The notes under the pieces: model-generated | What the model saw: only the letters and a program-made list of their open reading frames with translations | The model's database searches: none | What the model was told of the DNA's origin: nothing | Position numbers and translations under genes: made by a program | Assembly (NCBI GenBank): GCA_937888485.1 | Contig: CALAQQ010000170.1 | Coordinates: 1-20,318, forward strand | Direction of reading: 5' to 3' | Length of the DNA stretch: 20,318 nt | From: an uncultured Clostridia bacterium | GTDB taxonomy: Bacteria; Bacillota; Clostridia; Oscillospirales; Acutalibacteraceae | In this document: piece by piece, positions 7,964 through 15,002 of the stretch | Layout: the number at the start of each line of letters is the position of its first letter | Numbering within the stretch: the stretch's first letter is position 1

Positions 7964-8458
7964 ATGATATTGGATTTAGAACCTATTTTTAACAATGAAG
8001 GAATGGTCAGGGATTTCGAATACGAACTTGACCTTTCGGAGCAGGAGCTTAACGGCTCGAAGCCTTTCGCTTCTCCGGTAAGAATCAGCGGCCATGCAGG
8101 CAACTATACTGGCATAGTTGAACTCCATGCGACGGCGGATTTCACTCTTGAAACCGCTTGCGACCGTTGCGCAAAACCGATTTCGCTTCCGCTCGCAACC
8201 AAAATTTTCCACACGCTCGTCACAAGTCTTAATGACGAAACAAACGATGAGTTGATGCTCGTCAATGAGCTTCGCTTCGATCTTGATTCACTTATAACAG
8301 AGGATATATTCCTTGATCTTCCGTCAAAGTTTCTTTGCGATGAGGAATGCAAGGGGATATGTTCAAAGTGCGGTTCGGATTTGAATGCGGGCCCGTGCAG
8401 CTGCGAAAAAGAGGTTGACCCGCGTCTTGCGGCGCTTAAGCAGCTTTTAGAAAATTAA
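7964..8458 (+). CDS. yceD: DUF177 (YceD) family protein, ribosome-related
   Basis: 164 residues from the ATG preceded by AGGTG at 7 bases. The frame stays open upstream to a GTG at 7940, but that lies at the predicted transcription start. The DUF177 family is linked to 23S rRNA accumulation and is typically encoded directly before rpmF, as here. Cysteines in zinc-ribbon-like spacing are seen at C66/C69 (CDRC) and in the family's terminal cluster C125, C129, C133, C136, C145, C147, followed by DPRLAALKQLL. The protein begins with an acidic beta-rich half. The rRNA role comes from plant and bacterial homologues; the metal site is inferred from the cysteine pattern. Confidence 0.9.
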   Translation: MILDLEPIFNNEGMVRDFEYELDLSEQELNGSKPFASPVRISGHAGNYTGIVELHATADFTLETACDRCAKPISLPLATKIFHTLVTSLNDETNDELMLVNELRFDLDSLITEDIFLDLPSKFLCDEECKGICSKCGSDLNAGPCSCEKEVDPRLAALKQLLEN

Positions 8459-8508
8459 TAAAAAACCCGAGGGTTTAATAAAGCACAAAATTAAGGAGGT
8501 GCTTAGGC

Positions 8509-8691
8509 ATGGCAGTACCCAAGAGAAGAGTTTCAAAGGCAAGAAGAGACAAGAGACGCTCCAACGTTTGGAAGATGTCCGCTCCCCAGCTTGAGAAGTG
8601 CTCAAACTGCGGTGAGTACAAGAGAACTCACAGACTTTGCCCCGAGTGCGGTTATTATAACGGCAAGCAGGTAGTTGTTAAGGAAGCATAA
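8509..8691 (+). CDS. rpmF: 50S ribosomal protein L32
   Basis: 60-residue large-subunit ribosomal protein with the diagnostic start MAVPKRRVSKARRDKRRS. It is the zinc-binding (C+) form: CSNC at 31-34 and CPEC at 44-47. Ribosome site AAGGAGGTG lies 7 bases before the ATG. It is 50 bases downstream of the DUF177 gene with no promoter visible between them, so it is read from the consensus promoter at 7906. A small palindrome AAACCC-GA-GGGTTT lies in the gap. Confidence 0.98.
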   Translation: MAVPKRRVSKARRDKRRSNVWKMSAPQLEKCSNCGEYKRTHRLCPECGYYNGKQVVVKEA

Positions 8692-8712
8692 GTCAGAGTT
8701 AAAGTTAGTTTT

Positions 8713-8749
8713 AAACGGAGAAATTTCGAAAGGAATTATCTCCGTTTTT
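8713..8749 (+). terminator. Terminator of the DUF177-rpmF operon
   Basis: Stem AAACGGAGA / TCTCCGTTT with further AATT pairing inside, followed by TTTTT, 22 bases after the rpmF stop. Confidence 0.85.
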
Positions 8750-8770
8750 GCTTTTTGCAGACAAAAAGAT

Positions 8771-8802
8771 AACGGGCTTTTACGATTTCAGTAAAGCCCG
8801 TT
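8771..8802. terminator. Hairpin between convergent genes, probably bidirectional
   Basis: Arms AACGGGCTTTTAC (8771-8783) and GTAAAGCCCGTT (8791-8802), one bulged T. T-rich tails lie on both sides (TTTATTTTTATTTT on plus, ATCTTTTT on minus). It would end the minus-strand gene that stops at 8808. Confidence 0.75.
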
Positions 8803-8807
8803 TATTT

Positions 8808-9161
8808 TTATTTTCTTTTGCTTAACATATATCCGAATCCCAGACCTGCGGCGCACGGTATTGCTGCCAGCGCAAGACTGAGTTCAAATTCAAATGTTTC
8901 AAAAACAATAAAAGGCATAAAAAACTCAATCAGAACAATAAAAAGAGCAAGCAGGAGAGAAAGTTTTGATTTTTTTGCAGCAAGAATGATGCAGAGAATA
9001 AATGCCGTGATGGGTACTGCACCGTAAAAAGCAATCAAAGAATATCCCATTTCATCGCCGCCGTGCATATTGAGTCCCCAAACAACAAACAGAATAAATT
9101 CTGCAAGTATAATGGCAAAACACCAAAACTCGCTTGTTTTAAAGAACTTTTTCTTTTCCAT
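8808..9161 (-). CDS. Small four-helix membrane protein, unknown function
   Basis: 117 residues with AAGGA about 9 bases before the start. After a short basic N-terminus (MEKKKFFKTS) there are four hydrophobic stretches at roughly 11-30, 41-61, 67-87 and 92-112, and a basic end LSKRK. No catalytic motif or recognised family. It is on the same strand as the coupled pair at 9288-11386 but is separated from it by a strong terminator, so it is probably transcribed on its own from the 9162-9254 gap, in which I could not place a convincing promoter. Confidence 0.7.
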   Translation of the reverse strand: MEKKKFFKTSEFWCFAIILAEFILFVVWGLNMHGGDEMGYSLIAFYGAVPITAFILCIILAAKKSKLSLLLALFIVLIEFFMPFIVFETFEFELSLALAAIPCAAGLGFGYMLSKRK

Positions 9162-9254
9162 ATAATACCGTCCTTTCTTGTTATTAATTTATCTGTTTTC
9201 ATTGTAAAAGGAACATATTACAAATTTATGTACGAAAAATTACAAATAAATAAA

Positions 9255-9282
9255 AAAGATGCCGACCGAAGCCGACATCTTT
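9255..9282 (-). terminator. Strong terminator of the 9288-11386 operon
   Basis: On the minus strand, arms AAAGATGTCGG and TCGGCATCTTT close on C-TTCG-G, a stable UUCG-type tetraloop, and run into T-rich sequence. It begins a few bases after the stop of the 178-residue membrane protein gene. Confidence 0.88.
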
Positions 9283-9287
9283 CGTAA

Positions 9288-9824
9288 TCAGATAACAAAC
9301 CAGAGAATAACTGCAACCGTAAGAGCAAGAAACGTTATGCAGTATTTTTCAAGAAATGCTCCTGCATAAGTAATTGCAGAGGGGGTTGCAAAAATAATTC
9401 TGCCGATGATTTTCATTTTCTTCTGATTATATGCAACATCCCAAAGATTCATCGCATCCTCAACAAGGGGGAAGATGTTGCAAAGCATTGATAAACCGAT
9501 ATAAGTCAAAAGAACATAGAAAATAAAATATCCGAGATCATCGTAAGGGGTAATACCCATGTAGCGAAGGTTCATGAAACCGGCAAGGAAGATGGGTAGA
9601 CCTGTCATGAAATTCATGAAACCGGCACCTGTTGCCATGAGATATGAGGCAAAACCTTTCTTCGCAAGGGCATGTTCAACATGGCTGCATGCCTCATCTA
9701 TTCTTAAATAACCGGGAATTTCAACCGGGAGACCGAGAATTCTGCAGGTAAGCTGTTCCCAGAAACCTCTGAGATATGCTCCGGGGAAGGTAAGAATTCT
9801 GGTTATTATATAAAGAGTTTTCAT
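9288..9824 (-). CDS. Multi-span membrane protein coupled to the zinc-ribbon/TPR gene
   Basis: 178 residues with hydrophobic segments at roughly 61-85, 98-118, 139-156 and 162-178, plus a less hydrophobic N-terminal stretch before a conserved-looking soluble patch (GYLRIDEACSHVEHALAKKG, residues 38-57). The start overlaps the stop of the upstream gene as ATGA, so the two are almost certainly translated together and may work together. I do not recognise the family. HVEH and NIFPLVEDAMN faintly recall the metal-site regions of intramembrane metalloproteases, but HExxH is absent and no activity is claimed. Confidence 0.7.
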   Translation of the reverse strand: MKTLYIITRILTFPGAYLRGFWEQLTCRILGLPVEIPGYLRIDEACSHVEHALAKKGFASYLMATGAGFMNFMTGLPIFLAGFMNLRYMGITPYDDLGYFIFYVLLTYIGLSMLCNIFPLVEDAMNLWDVAYNQKKMKIIGRIIFATPSAITYAGAFLEKYCITFLALTVAVILWFVI

Positions 9825-11386
9825 ATTAAATCAAAATCTCCTTCCATAAGAACTTCTTCTAAAGTCTTTTTGCCGTTTATGATATCCAAAACAGAATCTG
9901 TTGTAGCAAATTTTTTAAGGTCGTCAATAATTTTACCGATTTCCGTTGAATGTTCGGTGGTCATGCTTCCCAGTGTTGATTCAAGATGTGCACAGAGATA
10001 TAATGTGTTATAAAGCTGAGTGGTCAAAGAGCTGTTATCCTGATAATACTGAGCGATATATGCGGCATTGCTGTATGCGGTGAATGCAGATTCAAAAGCT
10101 TTGTCGTAGTCACACTTAAGAAGGTAGATAAGGGCAAGCTGACGGTTGAGTTCAGGAGCTGAACCGTATTCTTCGAGCGCCTCATTGCAGAGTTCAAGAG
10201 CCTTATCCAGCTCATTTGCACAGCGAAGATACATTATCTCAAGAACATAAGCTGTGTCAATACCTTCGTTGTATTTAATGAACTCATCGAGAAGTTTTTT
10301 TGCTTCGTCAAGACCCTTTGTTTTAAGGGTAATACGCATTTTGAGTTCATATGCACCGAAGTTTGTTTTGTCTTTTTCTATTAATTTATCAAGGAATTCA
10401 GTTGAACCTTCATAGTCTTCTGTGCTGTAAAGAATGTTTGCGATTTCGGTGTAATAAAGCCATGAATAATCGAGATTACTCTTTTGGGCACTTTCATCGA
10501 TTGCTTTGAGGTATTCAAGCGCAACTTCATCGGATTCGTTTAAGTTATAAGCAAATGAAAGATGATAATAATCAACCCAGAGGTCGCTCATTCCTTCGGT
10601 GCCTCGAAGTCCTTCGACTACTTTGTGAACTTCTTCCGCTTCGGGAGTTTTTTGTCCGAATTTTTCTTCGAGTGCAGCAAGAACGATATCATATGAAGAC
10701 ATATAACCGTCATAGATTTCATAATAATCTTTCATGGTCGGGTTTGATTTGCCTTCAAGATGTTCGACGTTTGTTCCCTCATAATAGAACGCCTCAAGAG
10801 GGGATGTGTATTTTGCAAGTGCATCAAATTTTTTGACTGCAATGCCTGAACCAGTCTTAACAAAAGGTGATTCTCCGCCGAGAATTGTTGTTATTTCGTC
10901 AACAACGGATGCAACTGCTGAATATTCCGTATATGCAGAATACCAACGGTTTTCTTTTGCATACTTATCTGCTTTTGCAACCTGAATTGAAGGAGCAGTA
11001 AGGAGAAAAACAAGTGCAAGCGCAAAAACGCTGAAAACAACTGCGGTAAGACCGCCGACCCATGCAAGGAAAGGTATTTTTCTTGAAAGCATTTTTTCTT
11101 CGCATTCGGAGCAGTAGTCGCTGTCTTCGGCTTTTTCGTTTTCTCCGCAATAAAGACAGAGGTCTTCTTCGTTGATTACCTTCTCGGATTCCTCAGTTTC
11201 TTCGTTATCGCCATCTTCGGGATTTTCGGATTCTTCACCGTTTTCTTCAACAGTATCTTCAACGGTTTCTTCTGCTGTTTCTTCGGCAGTTTCGTTAACC
11301 GTTTCTTCTGTTGTCTGCAAAGATTCTTCTTCCTGAATCTCTGCGGTTTCTTCTTCGGGTATACCCTTTATGTTTTTATCTGACAT
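9821..11386 (-). CDS. Membrane protein with acidic tract, zinc ribbon and TPR-like domain
   Basis: 521 residues behind AAAGGAGGT at 7 bases. Domains in order: a Glu/Thr-rich low-complexity tract (about 11-75) made of repeated EETxEET-like units; a zinc ribbon with C77, C80, C92, C95 (CLYC...CSEC); one membrane segment at about 104-130; then a long helical region (about 141-500) with spacing and residues typical of TPR-like repeats (for example ENRWYSAYTEYSAV, STEDYEGSTEFLDKLIEKD). With the zinc ribbon inside, the TPR region would face outward. The zinc-ribbon-plus-membrane-segment plan is common in Firmicutes proteins of unknown role. The next gene overlaps by 4 bases. Function is unknown; a scaffold or sensor in the envelope is an inference. 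Confidence 0.78.
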   Translation of the reverse strand: MSDKNIKGIPEEETAEIQEEESLQTTEETVNETAEETAEETVEDTVEENGEESENPEDGDNEETEESEKVINEEDLCLYCGENEKAEDSDYCSECEEKMLSRKIPFLAWVGGLTAVVFSVFALALVFLLTAPSIQVAKADKYAKENRWYSAYTEYSAVASVVDEITTILGGESPFVKTGSGIAVKKFDALAKYTSPLEAFYYEGTNVEHLEGKSNPTMKDYYEIYDGYMSSYDIVLAALEEKFGQKTPEAEEVHKVVEGLRGTEGMSDLWVDYYHLSFAYNLNESDEVALEYLKAIDESAQKSNLDYSWLYYTEIANILYSTEDYEGSTEFLDKLIEKDKTNFGAYELKMRITLKTKGLDEAKKLLDEFIKYNEGIDTAYVLEIMYLRCANELDKALELCNEALEEYGSAPELNRQLALIYLLKCDYDKAFESAFTAYSNAAYIAQYYQDNSSLTTQLYNTLYLCAHLESTLGSMTTEHSTEIGKIIDDLKKFATTDSVLDIINGKKTLEEVLMEGDFDLI

Positions 11387-11419
11387 TCAGGTAACCTCCT
11401 TTATTTTATATAGATTTAT

Positions 11420-11448
11420 ATTTTACCACTTATTGACGGAAAGTTCAA
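11420..11448 (-). promoter_or_regulatory. Promoter for the zinc-ribbon/TPR operon
   Basis: On the minus strand: -35 TTGAAC (11443-11448), 17-bp spacer, -10 TAAAAT (11420-11425), about 34 bases before the start codon. It faces away from the divergent promoter at 11530-11559 in the same 206-bp intergenic region. Confidence 0.7.
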
Positions 11449-11529
11449 ATATATTTTTAAAAATTCACAAAAAATTCAAGGGATAAATCGTACGGATTAC
11501 GGTATATATAAATTTTTGCGCCATAAATA

Positions 11530-11559
11530 TTGTACAGAGCGAATACTTTATGATATAAT
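11530..11559 (+). promoter_or_regulatory. Promoter for the flavin-reductase-like gene
   Basis: -35 TTGTAC (11530-11535), 18-bp spacer, -10 TATAAT (11554-11559), followed by AGGAGG at 11582 and the ATG at 11593. Confidence 0.7.
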
Positions 11560-11592
11560 ACATAGCATAGAATCAACTTTCAGGAGGTAATT

Positions 11593-12087
11593 ATGAAAGA
11601 AATAAACATCAGAGATATAAAAATAAGCGCACCTGAGCTTATTTCTGACGGTTGGGGACTTGTCACGGCAGGAAACGAGAATGGGTTTAACACAATGACT
11701 GTCAGTTGGGGTGCGCTCGGAGAAATCTGGGGCAAGGATGCTGCGTTTGTTTTTATCCGTCCTCAGCGCTACACCTATGAATTCACCGAAAAAGAAGATA
11801 TTTTTACGCTTTCGTTTTATGCGCCCGAATATAAGGATAAACTTCGTATCTGCGGTTCAAAAAGCGGAAGAGATATAGATAAGGTGAAGGAATGCGGCTT
11901 CACTCCCGTTTTTGTTGACGGAGGAGTAACTTTTGAAGAGGCTGACTATACTCTTGTATGCCGCAAAATGGCATCTCAGTTTCTTGACCCTGCAGGTTTT
12001 ATCGACAATGCAATTGAGGATAACTATGCCAAAAAGGACTATCATAAAATGTATATCGGCGAAATTCTGAAGGTTTATTCAAAATAA
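11593..12087 (+). CDS. Flavin reductase-like (FMN-binding split barrel) protein
   Basis: 164 residues behind a strong AGGAGG. The sequence follows the flavin-reductase-like domain: the early GWGLVTAGNENGFNTMTVSWGA block, then FVFIRPQRYTYEF, which forms part of the FMN site in this family, then FTLSFY and a central K/G-rich loop. Such proteins bind FMN and often use NAD(P)H, but many small clostridial members have no known substrate; they may act in flavin or redox recycling in the cytoplasm. No partner oxygenase is adjacent, which would be unexpected in an anaerobe anyway. Single-gene unit with its own promoter and terminator. Confidence 0.85.
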   Translation: MKEINIRDIKISAPELISDGWGLVTAGNENGFNTMTVSWGALGEIWGKDAAFVFIRPQRYTYEFTEKEDIFTLSFYAPEYKDKLRICGSKSGRDIDKVKECGFTPVFVDGGVTFEEADYTLVCRKMASQFLDPAGFIDNAIEDNYAKKDYHKMYIGEILKVYSK

Positions 12088-12093
12088 AAAACG

Positions 12094-12132
12094 GCATTCC
12101 TGTAAAACTATTTACGGGAATGCTTTTGTTTT
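12094..12132 (+). terminator. Terminator of the flavin-reductase-like gene
   Basis: Arms GCATTCCTGTAAA (12094-12106) and TTTACGGGAATGC (12111-12123), one G-T pair, 4-base loop, followed by TTTTGTTTTTG. Confidence 0.88.
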
Positions 12133-12149
12133 TGTCACCTTTTATATTT

Positions 12150-12178
12150 TTGATTCGTTTATATTATGAAAAGATAAT
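12150..12178 (+). promoter_or_regulatory. Possible promoter of the ECF sigma operon
   Basis: -35 TTGATT (12150-12155), 17-bp spacer, -10 GATAAT (12173-12178). It would give a very short leader starting around 12185, at the edge of the ribosome site, so the assignment is tentative. I see no clear ECF-type autoregulated promoter. Confidence 0.4.
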
Positions 12179-12199
12179 AAAAGGGGCGGTGATTTGCCC

Positions 12200-12682
12200 A
12201 TGAAAAAGGAAAAATTGGTTCCCGATGCCCGAAGAGCTGTTAATGAATACGGCAACAGTCTTTATCGGCTTTGTTCCGTTATGACAGGCAATCGGGAGGA
12301 TGCAGACGATGCGGTTCAGGAATGCTTTTTAAAATATGTTGAAAAAGCTCCCGATTTCAATGACGGAGAGCATGAAAAAGCGTGGTTGATACGGGTTGCA
12401 TCGAACATATGCAAGGACATATTGAGAAAAAGAAAACATCAAAGCTTTGTAAGCCTTGACGAAATACGTGATTTCGGTGTCTGCGAGGATAATGCGCAAA
12501 TCCTCGAAACGCTGGTTTCACTTGAAGAGAAATACAGAATTGTTATTCATCTTCATTATGTTGAAGGCTACAAGGCTCGGGAAATTGCGCCTATGCTCGG
12601 AATAACGGAAGCGGCGGTCAAGAAACGTCTGCAACGTGGCAGGGATGCACTCAGAGAAATCTACGGAAAGGAGGCAGGATAA
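12200..12682 (+). CDS. ECF-type RNA polymerase sigma factor
   Basis: 160 residues, usual for extracytoplasmic-function sigma factors. Region 2 is seen at about 16-80 (REDADDAVQECFLKYVEK, then AWLIRVASNICKDILRKRK, the -10 recognition part) and region 4 at about 104-155 (helix-turn-helix YKAREIAPMLGITEAAVKKRLQRGRDALR, contacting the -35). There is no region 3 and no C-terminal extension. The chosen ATG follows GGCGGTGAT, which pairs with the 16S tail; an in-frame TTG six bases upstream is too close to it. The anti-sigma-like gene starts one base after the stop, with its ribosome site inside the sigma gene, so the pair is co-translated. Target genes are unknown; the DUF4349 lipoprotein nearby is a candidate. 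Confidence 0.9.
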   Translation: MKKEKLVPDARRAVNEYGNSLYRLCSVMTGNREDADDAVQECFLKYVEKAPDFNDGEHEKAWLIRVASNICKDILRKRKHQSFVSLDEIRDFGVCEDNAQILETLVSLEEKYRIVIHLHYVEGYKAREIAPMLGITEAAVKKRLQRGRDALREIYGKEAG

Positions 12683-12683
12683 C

Positions 12684-13355
12684 ATGGATTTTGAGAAAAT
12701 AAAACCCGCAGTCGAAGAAATTAAGCTCAGTGAAATTCAGCAGGAAAGAATAATAGCTGTTTGTGAGAAAAACAAGAAAAAAGGCTTCAACTATAAATTG
12801 TGGATTCCGGTTGCAGCGGCAGTGTTTGTTGTAATATTTTCTCCCGGATTTATTTTCAGGGCGGGCAGCAAGTCGGCTGATATGGATGCTCCCGAAAACG
12901 GAAAGGGCTTTTATTATAACGATGCCGCTGAGCAGGAAGTTTACGTTGTTGAGGATTATCTGGCTGACGGCGTTATTTCCGTTCAGAATCAGAGCTCTTC
13001 GATTGAAACAAAAGCATTATTTAACAGCGGAGTTTACAGAAAAATATATTCTGTTATCCCGTCTCAGTTTGTATGGCTCGTTGATTATGAGGAATATGAA
13101 AACTGGGCAAAAACCGTCAACGTATCGGGCGGAATGGCGATGCTTCAGTTCGTTGAGTATTTTAATATAACAAGAGAAGAATTTGATTCAGCAAATGCTG
13201 CATATGAAGCATATATCAATTCCATGGGTGAAAGTGCACTCGACAGAAAACCGGCAGACAAATCCGAGGAAAGCCGCGAAATATTCAATGCGGATGTCAT
13301 TTACAGTTTTGATTCTGACATCATAAACGAGTATTATATCGCCGACAGCAGATGA
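12684..13355 (+). CDS. Putative anti-sigma factor, single-pass membrane protein
   Basis: 223 residues from the ATG behind AAGGAGG at 9 bases. A charged cytoplasmic N-terminus of about 38 residues precedes one membrane helix at about 39-58 and an external domain of about 165 residues. Position directly after an ECF sigma gene and this topology indicate an anti-sigma factor that holds the sigma factor at the membrane. The usual zinc anti-sigma motif (HxxxCxxC) is absent: the N-terminal part has a single cysteine, C27. The external domain matches nothing I recognise and contains two aromatic patches (FVWLVDYEEYENWAKTV; VEYFNITREEFDSANAAYEAYI). The role is inferred from context. Confidence 0.7.
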   Translation: MDFEKIKPAVEEIKLSEIQQERIIAVCEKNKKKGFNYKLWIPVAAAVFVVIFSPGFIFRAGSKSADMDAPENGKGFYYNDAAEQEVYVVEDYLADGVISVQNQSSSIETKALFNSGVYRKIYSVIPSQFVWLVDYEEYENWAKTVNVSGGMAMLQFVEYFNITREEFDSANAAYEAYINSMGESALDRKPADKSEESREIFNADVIYSFDSDIINEYYIADSR

Positions 13356-13361
13356 ATTCCG

Positions 13362-13389
13362 AAAAAAAAGCCACCCTTTAAGGATGGCT
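13362..13389 (-). terminator. Terminator of the minus-strand lipoprotein gene
   Basis: On the minus strand, stem AGCCATCC / GGGTGGCT (one G-T pair) followed by eight T. On the plus strand the same hairpin lies just after the anti-sigma gene but lacks a T tract. Confidence 0.8.
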
Positions 13390-13399
13390 GGAAAATCAA

Positions 13400-13906
13400 T
13401 TATTCAACGATTGTGTAACCGAGTTCATTGACTTCAGACTTTGAATAAGCATCATAAAGTTCGTCGAAAGTCTGTTCCCAGACTTCGTTATACTTATAAA
13501 CAACCATTCTTGCTTTATCGTCGGTGTCTATAAGCTTTCTTTTACGGTCTCCCTTTATTTCTGCCTGAACCTCGTAGTTTTCGATTGTGTCATAGAATTC
13601 ATAGCTGAGGCGTTCTGTCATTTTACCTTTTTTGTTGAATTCAAAAACATTATATTTGTAACCCATTGAACTTTCCGCTTTGATAACAAGCTTTTTACCC
13701 TTTATGGTTTTGCCGATTTCATTGTCGGAATATTCGTGAACGCCGTCTATGTAATCGTTTTCAGCCTGCAATGAAGCAGCAACATTTTTGGATTCCTCGG
13801 CGGCATATTTTGACTGTTTTTCTTCAGCGCTGAGTTCTTTCGGTTTGCATGCGGAGAGTGAAAGAACGGTCGCCATAACAGCAATCACAGCTATTAATTT
13901 CTTCAT
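13400..13906 (-). CDS. Small lipoprotein, unknown function
   Basis: 168 residues with GGGAGG before the start. The signal sequence MKKLIAVIAVMATVLSLSAC ends in a lipobox (LSAC) with the acylated cysteine at 20. A helical, charged stretch (SAEEKQSKYAAEESKNVAASLQAEN) comes next, then a beta-rich domain (residues about 60-150) with patterns such as KLVIKAESSMGYKYNVFEFNKKGKM. No family recognised. It sits on the opposite strand between the anti-sigma and DUF4349 genes and is divergent from the latter, sharing a 120-bp A/T-rich region with it. Confidence 0.75.
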   Translation of the reverse strand: MKKLIAVIAVMATVLSLSACKPKELSAEEKQSKYAAEESKNVAASLQAENDYIDGVHEYSDNEIGKTIKGKKLVIKAESSMGYKYNVFEFNKKGKMTERLSYEFYDTIENYEVQAEIKGDRKRKLIDTDDKARMVVYKYNEVWEQTFDELYDAYSKSEVNELGYTIVE

Positions 13907-14026
13907 TCGAAATTCCTCCCATAATATACTATATTATATTACTGACACATTTTTACGAAAATGTCAATGGTTTTAAAGAAATTTTACAATTAGATAACAA
14001 TAAATAATAAAAGAAAGGTGATTAAA

Positions 14027-14950
14027 ATGAAAAAAATCCTTGTATTAACCCTTTGTGTTGTTCTTGCATTTTCCCTTGCATCATGCGGTTCAAAAGCATC
14101 AAATGACATGGCGGATCAGGAGATGGAATATTTCTCTGTTGCAGACAGCGCGGGAGGAATCTTCTATAATTCCTCCGAATCTCTCAACGGAAAAGTTGAG
14201 TTTCAGTCCGATTCCGTTCCCAATGAAAACGGTGAAGCTCCCAAGAAAAATAACGAAAAAATTATTAAAACCGTTGAAGCTTACGTTCAGACAAAGGAAT
14301 ATGATAAGTATATTTCGGGTCTTACCGCAAATGTTGCGGCAAACGGTGGTTATATTGAAAAATCCGATGCTGATATGGGGGGATATTATAACTCAAACCG
14401 TCATTCAACCTATGTTCTGAGAATTCCCGCAGAGAAGCTTGATGCTTTTATGATTTCGGCTGAGGAAAACGGCAAAATCACCTCAAAAACCGAAACACAG
14501 CAGAATGTGACACTTGAATATGTTGACATTGAAAGCAGAATTTCAGCCTATAAAACCGAAAAAGCAACTCTTACAAATCTTCTTGAAAAGGCTGCATCGC
14601 TTGAAAATGTGCTTGCAATTCAGGAAAGACTTTCCGAGGTCAACTATCAGATTGAAAACTATACCGCACAGCTTCGTGTACTTGAAAACAGAGTCAGCTA
14701 CAGCACGGTAACTCTCAACATAAATGAGGTTGAAAGAGTAAGCGAAGCAGAGCCGACCCTCTGGCAGAGAATCAAGAACGAATTCCTTGATAACATAGAT
14801 AATCTCAAGGAAGGACTTGAAGATTTTGCGGTTGCAATAATCGGAGGAATTCCTGTTATTATTCCTGTTGTTATTATTGCAGCGGTTGCAATAATCATCA
14901 TAAGAAAGCTTATCAGAAAACGTAAGGCAAAGAGAAATATAGCACAGTAA
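14027..14950 (+). CDS. DUF4349 domain lipoprotein with C-terminal membrane helix
   Basis: 307 residues from the ATG behind AAAGGTG at 6 bases; a GTG three codons upstream lies inside that ribosome site. The N-terminus is a lipoprotein signal with lipobox LASC (C20). DUF4349 follows (about 80-290): VEAYVQTKEYDKYISGLTANVAANGGYIE, a central coiled-coil (about 165-225, SRISAYKTEKATLTNLLEKA to QERLSEVNYQIENYTAQLRVLENR), then YSTVTLNI, and a membrane helix near 269-291 with a strongly basic tail. It is thus tethered to the membrane at both ends. The molecular role of DUF4349 is not established. Proximity to an ECF sigma/anti-sigma pair suggests an envelope-stress link, which is an inference. Confidence 0.88.
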   Translation: MKKILVLTLCVVLAFSLASCGSKASNDMADQEMEYFSVADSAGGIFYNSSESLNGKVEFQSDSVPNENGEAPKKNNEKIIKTVEAYVQTKEYDKYISGLTANVAANGGYIEKSDADMGGYYNSNRHSTYVLRIPAEKLDAFMISAEENGKITSKTETQQNVTLEYVDIESRISAYKTEKATLTNLLEKAASLENVLAIQERLSEVNYQIENYTAQLRVLENRVSYSTVTLNINEVERVSEAEPTLWQRIKNEFLDNIDNLKEGLEDFAVAIIGGIPVIIPVVIIAAVAIIIIRKLIRKRKAKRNIAQ

Positions 14951-14955
14951 ACAAT

Positions 14956-14982
14956 AACCGGCAGGTATTCAGCCTGCCGGTT
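14956..14982. terminator. Hairpin between the convergent DUF4349 gene and sugar operon
   Basis: Perfect arms AACCGGCAGG / CCTGCCGGTT with a 7-base loop, midway between the two stop codons. The plus-strand side has a loose T-rich tail (TTAAATTTATCTTTATTTC); the minus side is weaker. It probably terminates both units. Confidence 0.75.
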
Positions 14983-15002
14983 AAATTTATCTTTATTTCA
15001 TT

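Noticed and set aside
8463..8476. Palindrome AAACCC-GA-GGGTTT between DUF177 and rpmF as a terminator or attenuator.
   Set aside because: The stem is about 5 bp once a loop is allowed and no T tract follows; rpmF has no promoter of its own, so read-through is needed.
9288..9824. HVEH (residues 48-51) and NIFPLVED in the 178-residue membrane protein as a possible M50 site-2-type protease.
   Set aside because: There is no HExxH and the second motif lacks the LDG part, so the resemblance is too weak to call an enzyme.
13933..13967. TTGACA and TATAAT on the minus strand upstream of the 13400-13906 lipoprotein gene as a promoter.
   Set aside because: The spacing is 23 bp, too long for a sigma-A promoter. 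TTGACA is also part of an imperfect inverted repeat (13943-13966), which may be chance in A/T-rich DNA.
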